64,000 bases of DNA, taken from NCBI RefSeq assembly GCF_022539505.1, contig NC_061510.1, positions 230,527,322-230,591,321 on the forward strand, given 5' to 3'. Origin of the DNA: Lolium rigidum. Taxonomy: Eukaryota; Streptophyta; Magnoliopsida; Poales; Poaceae. Position 1 is the first letter of the stretch; every line of letters begins with the position of its first letter. Of this stretch, positions 53,771 to 63,846 are shown one piece after another. The position numbers and the translations under genes are program-made. Under the pieces are notes generated by a model that had not been told where the DNA came from, searched no databases, and saw nothing but the letters and a program-made list of their open reading frames with translations.

Positions 53771-54289
53771 TCAGTCGGAGGTTGTCTCGGTCCAAATGTC
53801 GTCCCACCGAGGGTCGTTGTCGGCCCAAGTTGTATTCGGGTTATCGAGCTCGAACACGGCGACGGCCCGACGATGGCGCCTGTTGGACCTGCGTTGTGCC
53901 CGGAGGTCAGCGAAGAACGCGGCGGTGTTGTCGACGTCGTTGGGGAACTGCGCCCTCCACTGGCGCATCAACTCCTCGTCGTGCTCGGCGATTGCGATCC
54001 GGCGCTGCACCTGGCGGTGGCGGCGACGGTCCTCGTCGTCGACGAGGCACGGCGTCGGCGCGAGGAACTCCGCCTCCTCTAGCGATTCGACGTCTGGGAA
54101 GTTCATGTCGCACCGTGGCCGCCGAAATCGCCATGCGGCCGCGTCGTAAGCGCGCGCCGCCAGCTCCGGGGTGTTGTACGTGCCGAGGGTGAGCCGGAAG
54201 CCACCGGCACGCATCTCGGCGTAGAACCTACCGTTCGGCCGCGCTCGGACGCCACGGAAGCCGGACGAGCCGCGACGGCGCGGCGGCAT
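53771..54289 (-). CDS. AP2/ERF-domain protein carried by CACTA2
   Basis: The start is at 54289 (MPPRRRGSSGFRGVRARPNG); the frame is open further upstream, but that is GC-rich simple sequence. The 172-residue product has one AP2/ERF DNA-binding domain at about residues 9-65: GFRGVRARPNGRFYAEMRAG, the conserved LGTYNTPELAARAYD with the RAYD element, AAAWRFRRPRCDMNFPD at the end. The C-terminal half (DDEDRRRHRQVQRRIAIAEH, then ELMRQWRAQFPND and a TWADNDPRWDDIW tail) is unlike host ERFs. AP2/ERF proteins bind GCC- or DRE-type promoter elements. The gene lies tail-to-tail with accessory gene B (210 bp apart) and inside CACTA2, so it is element cargo rather than a host gene. It could regulate the element or be a captured factor; neither is shown. 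Confidence 0.82.
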   Translation of the reverse strand: MPPRRRGSSGFRGVRARPNGRFYAEMRAGGFRLTLGTYNTPELAARAYDAAAWRFRRPRCDMNFPDVESLEEAEFLAPTPCLVDDEDRRRHRQVQRRIAIAEHDEELMRQWRAQFPNDVDNTAAFFADLRAQRRSNRRHRRAVAVFELDNPNTTWADNDPRWDDIWTETTSD

Positions 54290-54765
54290 CCCGGCGACGA
54301 ATGAACGGAGGCGACGGCGACGTGTGGTTCCGCGCGCACGCGGCGCTTTATGGCACGGCGACGCGGCAAGTTTGGCGACAGGTGGCGCGGGGAAGCGGCG
54401 GGGCGTGGCACGTGGAAGCGGCGGCGGCAGGTGGCGCGGGGAAGCGGCGGGGCGTGGCACGTGGAAGCGGGATCTACACGTCGCACGGCGGTGGCGGCGG
54501 GGCGAGGCACGTGGAAGCGGCGGCGACACGTGGCACGGGGAAGGGACACGTGTGGCGGTGGCGGTGGTGGACAGTACACGGCGGTGCCGACGGTGGCCAG
54601 TACACGGCGGTGGCGGTGGTGGGCAGTACACGGCGGTGGCCCGTACATGGCGGTGACGGCGGGGCACGGGGAAGGGACACGTGTGGCGGTGGCGGTGGTG
54701 GGCGGTGCGGTGGCTTTTTTTCATTTGAAATAAGGCGGGAATGAAAATTTTTAAAAAAATTTGGC
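54290..54765. other. GC-rich GGCGG/CACGTGG repeat upstream of the AP2 gene, no gene
   Basis: Imperfect repeats of GGCACGTGGAAGCGGCGG (54393-54535) and ACACGGCGGTGGCGGTGG (54560-54700) produce long spurious frames on both strands. The region is the likely promoter and leader of the AP2 gene. Confidence 0.5.
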
Positions 54766-54917
54766 CTTTGGACCCGGTTTGTATTACAAACCGGGACTAA
54801 AAGCTATTTTTGCGCGCGCAGCAAAACGCAGCAAAAATGGCCTTTAGTCCGGTTTGTATTACAAACCGGGTCCAAGGGCTTTGGACCCGGTTTGTAACAC
54901 GCACCGGGTCCAAAGGG
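54766..54917 (+). repeat. CACTA2 internal copy of the terminal hairpin block
   Basis: Three hairpins lie at 54766-54802, 54841-54877 and 54879-54917, with the same TTTGGACCCGGTTTGT arms as the left terminus. Confidence 0.92.
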
Positions 54918-54921
54918 AGAG

Positions 54922-54929
54922 TATATAAG
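54922..54929 (+). promoter_or_regulatory. TATA box of the CACTA2 second transcription unit
   Basis: TATATAAG directly follows the internal hairpins, as TATAAATA does in CACTA1 (34358). Confidence 0.6.
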
Positions 54930-54954
54930 CGACACTTCGTCTCCGCGCGGAGAT

Positions 54955-55700
54955 CAATCGCGCGGAGACGGCCGGAGCGACGCCGCCAGGCTGCCCCGCC
55001 CGCGGCCGCCGCCCACCGCGCCGCCGCCCACCGCTCGCCGTCGCCCGCCGCCGTCCGCGCGCGCCGTCCGCCGTCCGCCCACCGCGCCGCCGCCCACGCC
55101 ACGCCCGCGCGCCGCGGCTGCTGTCCCGCGCGCCGTCCGCCCGCCGCGCGCCGTCCGCCCGCCGCGCGCCGTCCGCCCGCCGCCGTCCGCCCGCCGCCGT
55201 CCGCCGCCGTCCGCCCGACCGCCGCCGGCCCGCCGCCGTCCGCCGTGCCGCCCGCCGCGCGCCTCCACTCCGCCCGCGGCGCCAAGGTGAGCCGCCGGCC
55301 ACCATTTTTTTTAAGTTTTAAGATTTTTAGATTTTTGTTTTTATATATGTTAGATTAATTAGTTTAGTACAAAAATAGTTAGTTTGATTAGTTAGATTAA
55401 TATATGTTAGATTAATATATGTTAGATTAGTTAGATAAAAAATTAGTGTTAGTGTTAGATAAAAAATTAGTTAGTTTGTTAGTGTTAGTGTTAGTGAAAA
55501 AGTTAGTGTTAGATAGAAAATTAGTTAGTTTGTTAGTGTTAGTTTGTTAATTAGTGTTAGTGTTAGTGTTAGAAAATTAGTTAGTTTGTTAGTGTTAGTG
55601 TTAGTGAAAAAGTTAGTGTTAGTGTTAGTGAAAAAGTTAGTGTTAGAGTTAGTGTTAGTGAAAAATTAGTTAGTTAGTGTTAGTGTTAGTTAGTAAGTAT
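54955..55700 (+). other. GC-rich leader followed by TTAGTG simple repeats, no gene
   Basis: CCGCCCGCCGCGCGCCGT-type repeats (54980-55270) end at a probable donor CCAAGGTGAG (55286). A long tract of GTTAGTGTTAGTG units follows (55435-55700). The frames here are repeat artefacts. This is a 5' leader with a first intron, by analogy to CACTA1. Confidence 0.5.
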
Positions 55701-55845
55701 GTAGTGCCACCGCGCCCCCGGCCCAAAATAAAGTATGTAGTGCAGGCGCCCCCAAACGGTAGTGCCGGCGCCGACTAAGTAGTGAAGTTATTTTTTAATG
55801 TATGTTAACGTTGGTACATATATATATGATTTGTTTTCGTAGCTA

Positions 55846-56260
55846 CGATGCCGCGACAAGCGACAGCCGGCGGGCCGTGGTCCGACTCTCACCGAGGAGA
55901 TGGAGCGAGATGGGGGAGGTCCGGGCCGGGCTCCGCCAGGGTGGCACTGGGAGGTCTTAGCTTCCGGGTCGCGCACCTTGGTGCGGAATCCGGGTCCCGT
56001 CGTCGACCCGGATATTCTATGGTGGAGGTCTTATGGGCCACGGTCGTTTCGAGAGGGAGCCGGCCCCGCCGGAGGAGGTAGCTCAGCGCATTGCGGCGGA
56101 GGACGAGCACGTTCGCCGTTACATGTACGCGTTAGACAACATGTATAGGACCGGATGGAGCGTTATGCGGGGATCTCATGTTAGCTATGCTCCCGTTGTT
56201 GTTCCGTGGCTTTGGGGGCACACCCGAGCGCGGCTCGGGGACCCGGTCGGCGCCCTCTAG
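55846..56260 (+). pseudogene. Hypothetical CACTA2 protein, about 130 residues, one frameshift
   Basis: From an ATG at 55849 (MPRQATAG) or in the +1 frame from 55900, the sequence reads PPGWHWEVLASGSRTLVRNP, GPVVDPDILWWRSYGPRSF and, after a one-base shift near 56040, REPAPPEEVAQRIAAEDEHV, MYALDNMYRTGWSVMRGSH and VVVPWLWGHTRARLGDP, ending at 56260. Aromatic- and Pro-rich blocks without a recognised domain. It may be the first exon group of the second CACTA2 gene or a separate accessory gene. CACTA1 has no clear counterpart. Confidence 0.45.
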
Positions 56261-56454
56261 GACCCGGTGCTGCGCGGTTGAGTGGTTGTAGTAGTGATTG
56301 ATATGTATTAGGGTTAAATAAACATGAACCCGATCTATGTATGCATGTAACTGCACTATCTCGCTTTTAGCACTATATTATCGATCCTTAGTTAAGAACT
56401 ACACATATGTAACTCCATTTTTTCAGTTTTACGCATTATCCTTAATTTGATCAT

Positions 56455-58325
56455 ATGATGGTTCCTATGTATAGCTTGCAGGTCGTTGTAGAAAGCATGG
56501 AGAGAGATGAAATTCAAGAAAATTTCATGGAGGAACTCATAGCAAACGGTACTCTGGATGATCGCGGCGACGACGTTATTCCGGATGATGGCGGTGACGA
56601 TGTCACCGCAGCTTATTTGAATGACTCCGGTGAGGGAGCGGAGAATATTGAGGAAGAAGATCCTAGTGGCGCCGGTGAGGAACAAGATCATCATAATGGC
56701 TCCCGAACTGTAGTTATCACCGAGGTATATAAACTAATTAAGCCGCTGTTGATCGACTAGATGCATTAACTAATTAAATTGTACTGACTATGAATTATTT
56801 CTTTTTTAGCCCTCCGGATCGAGCACTTGTTCTGTAAAGTCGAGGAAGCGAGGCCCGGCCAAAAAGTTGGATGACGGTGTTAGGCACGACATCACCCACA
56901 TCGAAAATGATGGTAAACCGATTGCTCCGAGAGAAAGGTGCAAAGGCATTTATAGCTCAATGCGGAGTGCTTGTTAGGGACCACGTCCCGATCACCGTTC
57001 GAGAATGGCACAAGCCGAAGGGACTAGTGCTTGTCTGCAGAGGAAGAAGGTCAAGGTCTTTATATCGATGATGTAGCCAAAAACAGCATTATGGACAAGC
57101 TCATGTCACATTTCAACATAGTACCCGAAGAGGGGGTGACGCTGAAAAGGCCAAGATGGAGCGAGGCCCTCACGCGAGTTTGGCAAGAAGAAGATGGCCG
57201 AACTATTCAAGAGCCACAAGAAAAGATTGCGCCGCCTTATCAAGATAAAGAAGACTCCGGACAATGAGAAGGTAAAAACTCACTTGGGAAGAATTCGTGA
57301 AGTACAGCACGGAGTCGGAAGAATTTAAGAGAAGGTCGGAAATAAATAAGGCAAATGCTGCGTTGAAGCTATATCACCAAATTACAGGGTCCAGGTGGAT
57401 ACGGGGCTAACCGTCCTAAGTGGCAGGCAGGCTGAGGCGGAACCGACCGATAAAGGGATCAGATTAGGGACACACGGTTGGATCGAACGGTGCAAGGAGT
57501 GGTTCTACGGGATTGGGGGAACGTTGGATCCGGAAACGAGGAAGTGCATCTATAAGAAAGCTCATCCGAAGGTTCCCATTGATGCCCTGGAAAAAGCACA
57601 TAGGGACGTGGAGGCGGGGTTGTTCCAGCCCGAAGAGAGAACGATGAGCTGACACGCGCCCTTGGGAACAAAGAACACGGCGGACGAACACGAGGCACGG
57701 CGAGGCTCCGTTCCGGTGGAAGTATGGCTTTCTGCGGAAAGGAAGAGATTTCCGATAAAAGCCATGAGAGGAGGAAGGCAAGGGAAACAGACCGCTGGCT
57801 AACTTAGAGGAGGGTATGAGCACCATGCAAGCCCAATTAAGCATGGTAACCCAAGTACTTACATCTCGAGATGGCTCGGGGGCAGGCTGTAGATCCTGCC
57901 TTCGCTCAATGCCATCGCCCCGCTGCAATCTCAACCACACGGAAAAGCAGCGTGGCTTCCTCTCGGCGAGGTGGATAATGATGATGATGATGACCGGGTG
58001 GTCGAGCCTCCTCGCTACCCCCGTGGATGATCTCACCGAGAGCCGTCCTTGTGAGCTGCATGTTAAAGTTTTCAACCTATCCTTCAAGGCGGCGGTCGGC
58101 ATCCTCTTACCTACAAGGTCTTACCATTGCCGTTCGGTCCAAGACGACTTTCTTGTTGTGATGGTGGATGAAGTGATGAGCGCTTATGAGGGGTTGGTGC
58201 TTGAGCACCACTGCAGGTGAAGATGGGGAAATCAAAGAAGCTGGGAGAAGCCCGTAGAACCACCGTGCAATGGCGGAAGGAGAACATTGTGTTTCCGAGT
58301 GAGAAGCCAACAAGCATGCCACCTC
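56455..58325 (+). pseudogene. CACTA2 second gene (transposase-24-like; Ulp1 part lost in the gap), frameshifted
   Basis: An acidic exon (MERDEIQENFMEELIANGTL at 56497, then DDGGDDVTAAYLNDSGEGAE) ends GAG/gtatata at 56726. The next exon begins CCCTCCGGATCG at 56809, the same splice context as CACTA1. Then come FIAQCGVLVRDHVPITVREW (56950-57010), a basic segment, HGWIERCKEWFYGIGGTLDP (57474), and a block with EPPRYP-like sequence, CELHVKVFNLSFKAAVGILL and FLVVMVDEVMSAYEGLVLEH (58050-58210). The FxxQCGxxVRDxxPITxxEW motif is shared with CACTA1 at 35840. Many frame changes are present. The protease domain expected at the C-terminus is not in the assembled sequence. Confidence 0.75.
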
Positions 58326-58425
58326 NNNNNNNNNNNNNNNNNNNNNNNNNNNNNNNNNNNNNNNNNNNNNNNNNNNNNNNNNNNNNNNNNNNNNNNNNNN
58401 NNNNNNNNNNNNNNNNNNNNNNNNN
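58326..58425. other. Assembly gap, 100 N
   Basis: Exactly 100 undefined bases, the usual placeholder for a gap of unknown size. The 3' third of CACTA2 (about 3 kb by comparison with CACTA1) should lie here. Confidence 0.98.
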
Positions 58426-58803
58426 GAAACGACTCGCTTCTTGTTGAGACGATTGTGTCCGTGAGCCTATCTTCAATGGAGCCACTCTTTTTGTAAGAAT
58501 GGGCCACTCCCGAAGTGATGTGCCACCGAACTTGAGTGAAGGCTGCTGATTTGTCGGCTTGGCACATGGTGCCTTTGTAAAACCAGGAGGAACCGATCCA
58601 GAGGATGCAGTTTTGTGCACACTCACATGGTGATCATATGCAGCATGTTTTGAAGCTCTTGCTGCGGCTCTCATCCTCCTCTTAGCTGACTTGGAGATCA
58701 CGGGAACGAACCCATCTGTGAGTACTGAACTGACTTCTTCTTCCTCCTTCTCAAGTTCACTTGGCGACGCAGCTGTAGTCTTCCAACTCTCGCTGACAGC
58801 AGT
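58426..58803 (-). pseudogene. Unassigned coding fragment between the gap and an LTR
   Basis: The minus strand is open from the LTR edge to the gap: TAVSESWKTTAASPSELEKE, then VPVISKSAKRRMRAAARASK, KTASSGSVPPGFTKAPC and LREWPILTKRVAPLKIG. It is basic and low complexity in part, with no recognised domain. The ISKSAKRRMRAA pattern is the kind of segment found in ORF1 or linker regions of plant LINEs, but this is not a firm match. Both ends are artificial, cut by the LTR insertion at 58804 and by the gap. Confidence 0.35.
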
Positions 58804-60203
58804 TGATACGTCCAAAACGTATCTACTTTCCCGAACACTTTTGCTATTGTTTGGCCTCTAATTTGTGTATTTTGGATGCAACTAACACGGACTAACGCTG
58901 TTTTCAGCAGAACTGCTCTGGTGTCTCGTTTTTGTGCGTAAATCCAACTTTCGGGAAAAACCTCGGAATTTATGCAGAAGGCCCTATTTTCCCGGGAAAC
59001 TAACGGAGCCGAAGGGCAATTGAAGTGGAGGCCCGAGGGCCCCACACCATAGGGCGGCGCGGCCCGTGGGGGGCCGCGCGGCCCGTGGTGTGGCCCCCTC
59101 GGCCGGCCTCCGACGCCCTCCTTCGAACTACTTATTCGCCTCGACCTAAAACGCACGGGGAGAAGTCGAAGTCGCCGTAAACCCTCCGAACGCCGCCACA
59201 TCGCGAAACTCCGTCTCGGGAGCCGAAGTCTCCGTTTCCGGCACTCCGCCGGGACGGGAATTGGAGGAGATCATCACCGCCATCACCGCCAACGCCTCTC
59301 CATCAACCAGCAATGTTTCCCCCATCCATGTGTGAGTAATTCCCCCGCTCGTAGGCCGAAGGGGATGGTAGGGATTGGATGAGATTGGTCATGTAATAGC
59401 ATAAGATTGTTAGGGCATAGTGCCTAGTGTCCGTAGATGGTACTTTTATGATATTGTTGCAACTTGTTATGCTTAATGCTTGTCACTAGGGCCCGAGTGC
59501 CATGATCTCAGATCTGAACATGTTATTATTTCATCAAGATATTCGTTGTTTATGATCTTACCCGCAAGTTGTATACACATGTCGCTGTCCGGAACCAATG
59601 GCCCCGAAGTGACGAAATCGGGACAACCGGAGGGGATGGTGGTGATGTGAGGATCACATGTGTTCACGGAGTGTTAATGCTTTTCTCCGGTGACTCTATT
59701 AAAAGGAGTACCTTAATATCCAGTAGTTTCCCTTGAGGCCCGGCTGCCACCGGCCGGTAGGACAAAAGATGTTGTGCAAGTTTCTCATTGCGAGCACGTA
59801 CGACTATAATTGGAACACATGCCTATTGATTGATTAGTACTTGGACACCGTTTTATTGTTATCTCGCAAATGCCCTGCTATGATTGTTACATGAGTTTCT
59901 CTCATCCATGCAACGCCCGTTATCCGTCCCCGTGCCTACGGTATTTTAATCCTGCTCGTTTACTATAATCACTACCGCTGTCTTTGTTACTCTGCTGTCG
60001 TTATTTTACTATCTGCTACTGCTATAAAGCTGACTACTATCGATAAACTCTTGCGAGCAAGTCCGTTTCCAGTGCGAGCTGAATTGACAACTCCGCTCGT
60101 TAAGGTTTTCAAGTATTCTTTGTCTCCCCTTGTGTCGAATCAATAAATTGGGTAATACTTCCCTCGAAGACTCGTTGCGATCCCCTATACTTGTGGGTCA
60201 TCA
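58804..60203 (+). repeat. 5' LTR of an Athila-like Ty3/gypsy element (1400 bp)
   Basis: Starts TGATACGTCCAAAACGTATC at 58804 and ends TTGTGGGTCATCA at 60203, directly before a primer-site-like sequence. The flanking pentamer gcagt (58799-58803) is the presumed target duplication; the other side is missing. It contains a GC-rich core with GGCCGCGCGGCCC near 59061-59090. It is of the Sabrina/Fatima kind in Triticeae, name unverified. Confidence 0.85.
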
Positions 60204-60214
60204 AGACTATTTTC

Positions 60215-60232
60215 TAGCGCCGTTGCCTGGGA
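60215..60232 (+). other. Primer binding site of the Athila-like element
   Basis: TAGCGCCGTTGCCTGGGA resembles the TGGCGCCGTTGCCGGGGA site of Athila-type elements (tRNA-Asp), with two changes. Confidence 0.75.
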
Positions 60233-60290
60233 GCATAGCTTTATTTGGAAGTTCACTTGGATTGATATTGTTCGCTGCAAATTCTCCATC

Positions 60291-62461
60291 ATGGGTAAAC
60301 CTCGCGATACTAAGGTCGCCATATTACCATCCACTACAAGAAAAGGTACAACTCCGAGTACCTCTGCTGCTCTTGATTCACCATCCGTGATTGATAAACT
60401 TGTTTCACCACCACATGCTTCAAATGTCGGTACTTCGCTGAATCTGAAAACTCTCATAATATCGATAATATTTCTGTTGTGCTTGATGATAGTGGTTCAT
60501 TGGGAACTTTTCTAGATGCTACAATTGCTAGGTCTAGACAAATTGAAAATGCTGAAATTCCTGATGTTACTACACTCGTTAATTCACCCGAACTTGAATA
60601 CTCTAGTGATGATCTTGATGAAGATTATGTGGAACTTGATGATGATTTTATTGAAAAATGCCATGCTACTACTGATGCAAGAAAAATTAAAAAGTTGCTT
60701 GCGAGAACACACTCGTTAGATATAAACTGTCTCCTGATCCTAAATTTGCCACATCTCCTATAAACATTAGGGATAAAGATTATGATTTTTCTCTTGATCT
60801 ATCTCATATAGCTATTGTTGAGAAAACACCTTTTTGTGGTACTGAAAAGAAAGTGCTCGTTGAACACATGACTGAGTTATCTACTTTGAGTAGCTTGTTT
60901 TCTGATGATGTTAAGAAGCGTACCTACTTTGTTGCTAAAATCTTTCCATTCTCATTAAAGGATGACGCTAAAATTTGGTATAATAGTTTGCCACCTAGTT
61001 CTATTAAAAGTCCAAAAGAATTGCTTGATCGTTTTCTTCCGGAAATACTTTCTCGCTAGTGCTCAACATGCTGCTTTGCAGAGAGTTTATAATTTTGATC
61101 GGGGAGATGAGGAGAAATTGCCCGAGGCTTGGGCGAGATTTTGCTCTCTTATTAGAGCTTTGCCTGACCATGATTTAGAAAAGCATGATTTACTTGATAT
61201 ATTTTATAGTGGACTAACCATTGAGTCTAGGGCATACCTGGATAGTTGTGCTGGTTGTGTTTTCAGGAAAAGAACTCCAGACGACGCTGAAGAACTATTG
61301 GCTAAAATAGGCCGGAATTATGATGATTGGAATACGCCTGAACCAACTCCAATGCCAATAGTGAAGAAGAGGGGTTTAATTAAATTGAATGATGAAGATA
61401 TGAGGGAAGCCAAGAAGTCTCTCAAGGAGAAAGGTATTAAATCTGAAGATGTGAAGAATCTACCTCCAATAGAAGATATATGTGAAATAATTCCCCCTTC
61501 ATCCATGATTGAGGTAAACTCGCTTCAACGCTTTACTAGGGAAGATATTCCGTATTCAAAACCTCCTGCGCAATGCTTAGATGAGTTTGATAATTATATT
61601 GTTAAGCAAGAAAATTTTAATATGAGAGTAGAGAATCATCTAATGGAAAATTCTCAAGCTATTAGTCAATTGCATGATATTGTGGAGAGAACCTCCAATG
61701 ATGTTAAGATGCTTGTTAAACATTTTCATATGATTCAAACTCAAATTGATCAACTCACTAAAGTGCAAAATGACTTGTTAGGGAATAATTCTAAAGAGAA
61801 ACATGCTTATGAAGTAACAACTAGAGGTGGTGTCTCTACCCAGGATCCTCTATATCCTGAAGGGCATCCCAAAAGAATTGAACAAGATTCTCAACGCATT
61901 GAACCTAGAGCTCATTCTAAGAAGAAAAAGAAAAAGAAACATAAAAATGTTGTAGAATCCTCTGAACCTGTTAATGATCCTAATAGTATTTCTATTTCTG
62001 ATGCTGAAACTGAAAGTGGTAATGAACATGATAATGATAAAGATAATGATAAGAATGATACTCCTGATAAAGAAGAGGTTGAAGAAGAACCTGAAAAGCA
62101 TGCTAAAAATAAAAAGTATACTAAAGAAGATTTTATTACTGAGAAACATGGTAATGAAAGAGAACCTTGGGTGCAAAAGCCAATGCCTTTTCCTGCTAAG
62201 AAACTAAAATCAAAGGAAGAAGAACACTATAATAAATTCTGTGATTGGATGAAACCTTTATTCTTGCAAATCCCTTTGACTGATGCTATTAAATTGCCTC
62301 CTTATTCAAAGTATATGAAAGATATTGTTACTAATAAAAGGAAAATCCCCAATGAGGAAATTTCCACTATGCTTGCTAATTACTCTTTCAATGGCAAAAT
62401 TCCAAAGAAGTTGGGCGACCCAGGTATACCTACTATTCCTTGTTCTATTAAGAATAACTAG
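60291..62461 (+). pseudogene. Athila-like gag, frameshifted, element truncated at protease
   Basis: The start is MGKPRDTKVAILPSTTRKGT at 60291. After frame changes near 60440 and 60735 the acidic segment (SPELEYSSDDLDEDYVELDD) and the capsid core follow (LSSLFSDDVKKRTYFVAKIF, FSLKDDAKIWYNSLPP). A further shift lies near 61050. The rest is one long frame to 62461: WARFCSLIRALPDHDLEKHD, a coiled-coil region, poly-Lys (KKKKKKK) and an acidic EDN-rich stretch. The last residues GDPGIPTIPCSIKNN correspond to the segment that normally leads into protease. At 62459 the frame stops and unrelated sequence begins, so protease, RT and integrase are absent. Confidence 0.85.
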
Positions 62462-63846
62462 GAAAATTGTCCGTGCGTTGCTACGGATTATCCGTCCGTT
62501 TTTTTATGAGACCTACCTGAGCTTCGAGGCGTCGCTGCTATGGCTTCGCCCTTTTTCTTGCTCCGAGGCGTCGCTGCTATGGCTTCGCCTTTTTTCTTCT
62601 CCTTGGCAACGAAGTGCCGCCCTGCCATCTCCTTCCTTCAATTCCTTTGCGCAACGTTTTGCTGGAAGACCCATCAGCCTGAGGGCACCAGCGGCTTGCA
62701 CCTTGCATCGCCCTTGATCGAGGTCCTGGTGACCTTCAACCCACCCCGCCCAACTCAAGTCCCCGATTTGCCGCACCGTGTGTGCTGCTCTACCTTGGGG
62801 AACACCCGTCTTCACCTGCAGCAATTTAGTGAGCAAATTCAGTTTCCAAACAAATATTGAACACACGTCAGGTCTAGGTTGCAAGTTCCCATAACAATTG
62901 CAAGTACTGAAAGCAGATTGAAAAAAAATGACGCACTCCAAAGATAGGTTATACCAGCTAAAGCGATGCATAAACGGAATAATTTTGTTGTAGCTCTGAA
63001 TATCGTTAGTTCAGGAATCACGTCGATTTCAAATACTGTACAAGCGTTGTTCTCTCCTGCGTTGCATCTTTTATATAGCACTACTGTGATCCTTGAGTAT
63101 TTGTTTGCTGAAATAACAACAAACCAGCTGAGCTCTAAGTTGCGCAGATACCATGATCCATGCAACGCCTATTATGTAGACTCTCACCTCAATGATTTTG
63201 AAGCGCAAAAAAGGATTGCAGTCTGCCAAAAATATCCCAGAAAATCTTTATATAGTACAGGTACGGCACTTCCTAAAGGTGATTAGGCCTCCGTGTCGAT
63301 CGCTGGAGATGGCAGTCAACTGCGCCGGCCGTCCAGGTACTTGGTAGCAACAAACACACGAGGTTAATCAACCTCCATGCACATACAGGAAAACCAACTC
63401 TGCATGTCAAACTTGCCAATGAAAGGAGGATGCGAGCTATACCTGGAGTAGACGATCCCGGCAAGGTGGACTTGCAAGAGCTGGATCAGCATGAAACGCT
63501 CGTGAACGGTTCACAACTGACATGTGCTTTTGGTCAAAGCAAACGTGAGCGTAGCAGAAAATTGTATGCTAGCTGGCCTGATTGATCCATCAATTTATCT
63601 AGTGCTCCTGTACTGAGCTAGCTGGATGAGCTAATTAATTTGGTGTGTAATTAAGATTACCCAAAGCGACACATATTCAGCAAAGCATAAGCTGGCCTGA
63701 TTGATCTGGTACTCTTGTAGGAAGCTAGCAGGATGTCGCTAAATAATCTGTGGTGAAGCTTACTCGTAGCAACATGGATCCTCTGAAGCTGTTCTGCCTG
63801 GGAAATGCCGCAGCGGCGCAGCGCGTGGCTGTGAGGCAGGCCATGA
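62462..63846. other. Unassigned sequence, no supported gene
   Basis: It begins AATTGTCCGTGCGTTGCTACG, a start reminiscent of class II repeat ends in grasses, and has a 39-bp direct duplication with GAGGCGTCGCTGCTATGGCT at 62526 and 62565. The rest has mixed composition and no frame with a recognisable motif on either strand. Confidence 0.4.
62526..62604 (+). repeat. 39-bp tandem duplication
   Basis: Two copies of GAGGCGTCGCTGCTATGGCT followed by TCGCC and a T-rich tail, starting at 62526 and 62565. Confidence 0.9.

Larger units (their letters stand above)
47925..58325 (+). mobile_element. CACTA2: CACTA element, right end lost in the assembly gap
   Basis: The left end is CACTAGTGGAGAAGAGGCC at 47925, preceded by gtt (probable target duplication). 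Subterminal hairpins use CCTTTGGACCCGGTTTGT arms. The gene order parallels CACTA1: hairpins, TATA, TNP2 (+), accessory genes, internal hairpins, TATA, spliced second gene (+). The extra content is an AP2/ERF gene and a second small frame at 55900-56260. The second gene runs into 100 N at 58326; the Ulp1 exons and right terminus are not assembled. Confidence 0.93.

Noticed and set aside
54301..54744. Several long Gly/Ala/Arg-rich frames on both strands
   Set aside because: GC-rich simple repeats lack stop codons in all frames; composition, not coding.
54797..55358. 160-180-codon Arg/Ala/Pro frames on both strands
   Set aside because: Same GC-repeat artefact in the CACTA2 leader.
15533..60203. 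The two TGATACGTC LTRs as a pair bounding one huge element
   Set aside because: Lengths (1550 and 1400 bp), interiors and 3' ends differ, so they belong to different families.
62513..62971. 152-codon minus-strand frame near the right end
   Set aside because: It contains the 39-bp duplication (RSHSSDASE repeats) and no recognisable domain; judged non-coding.
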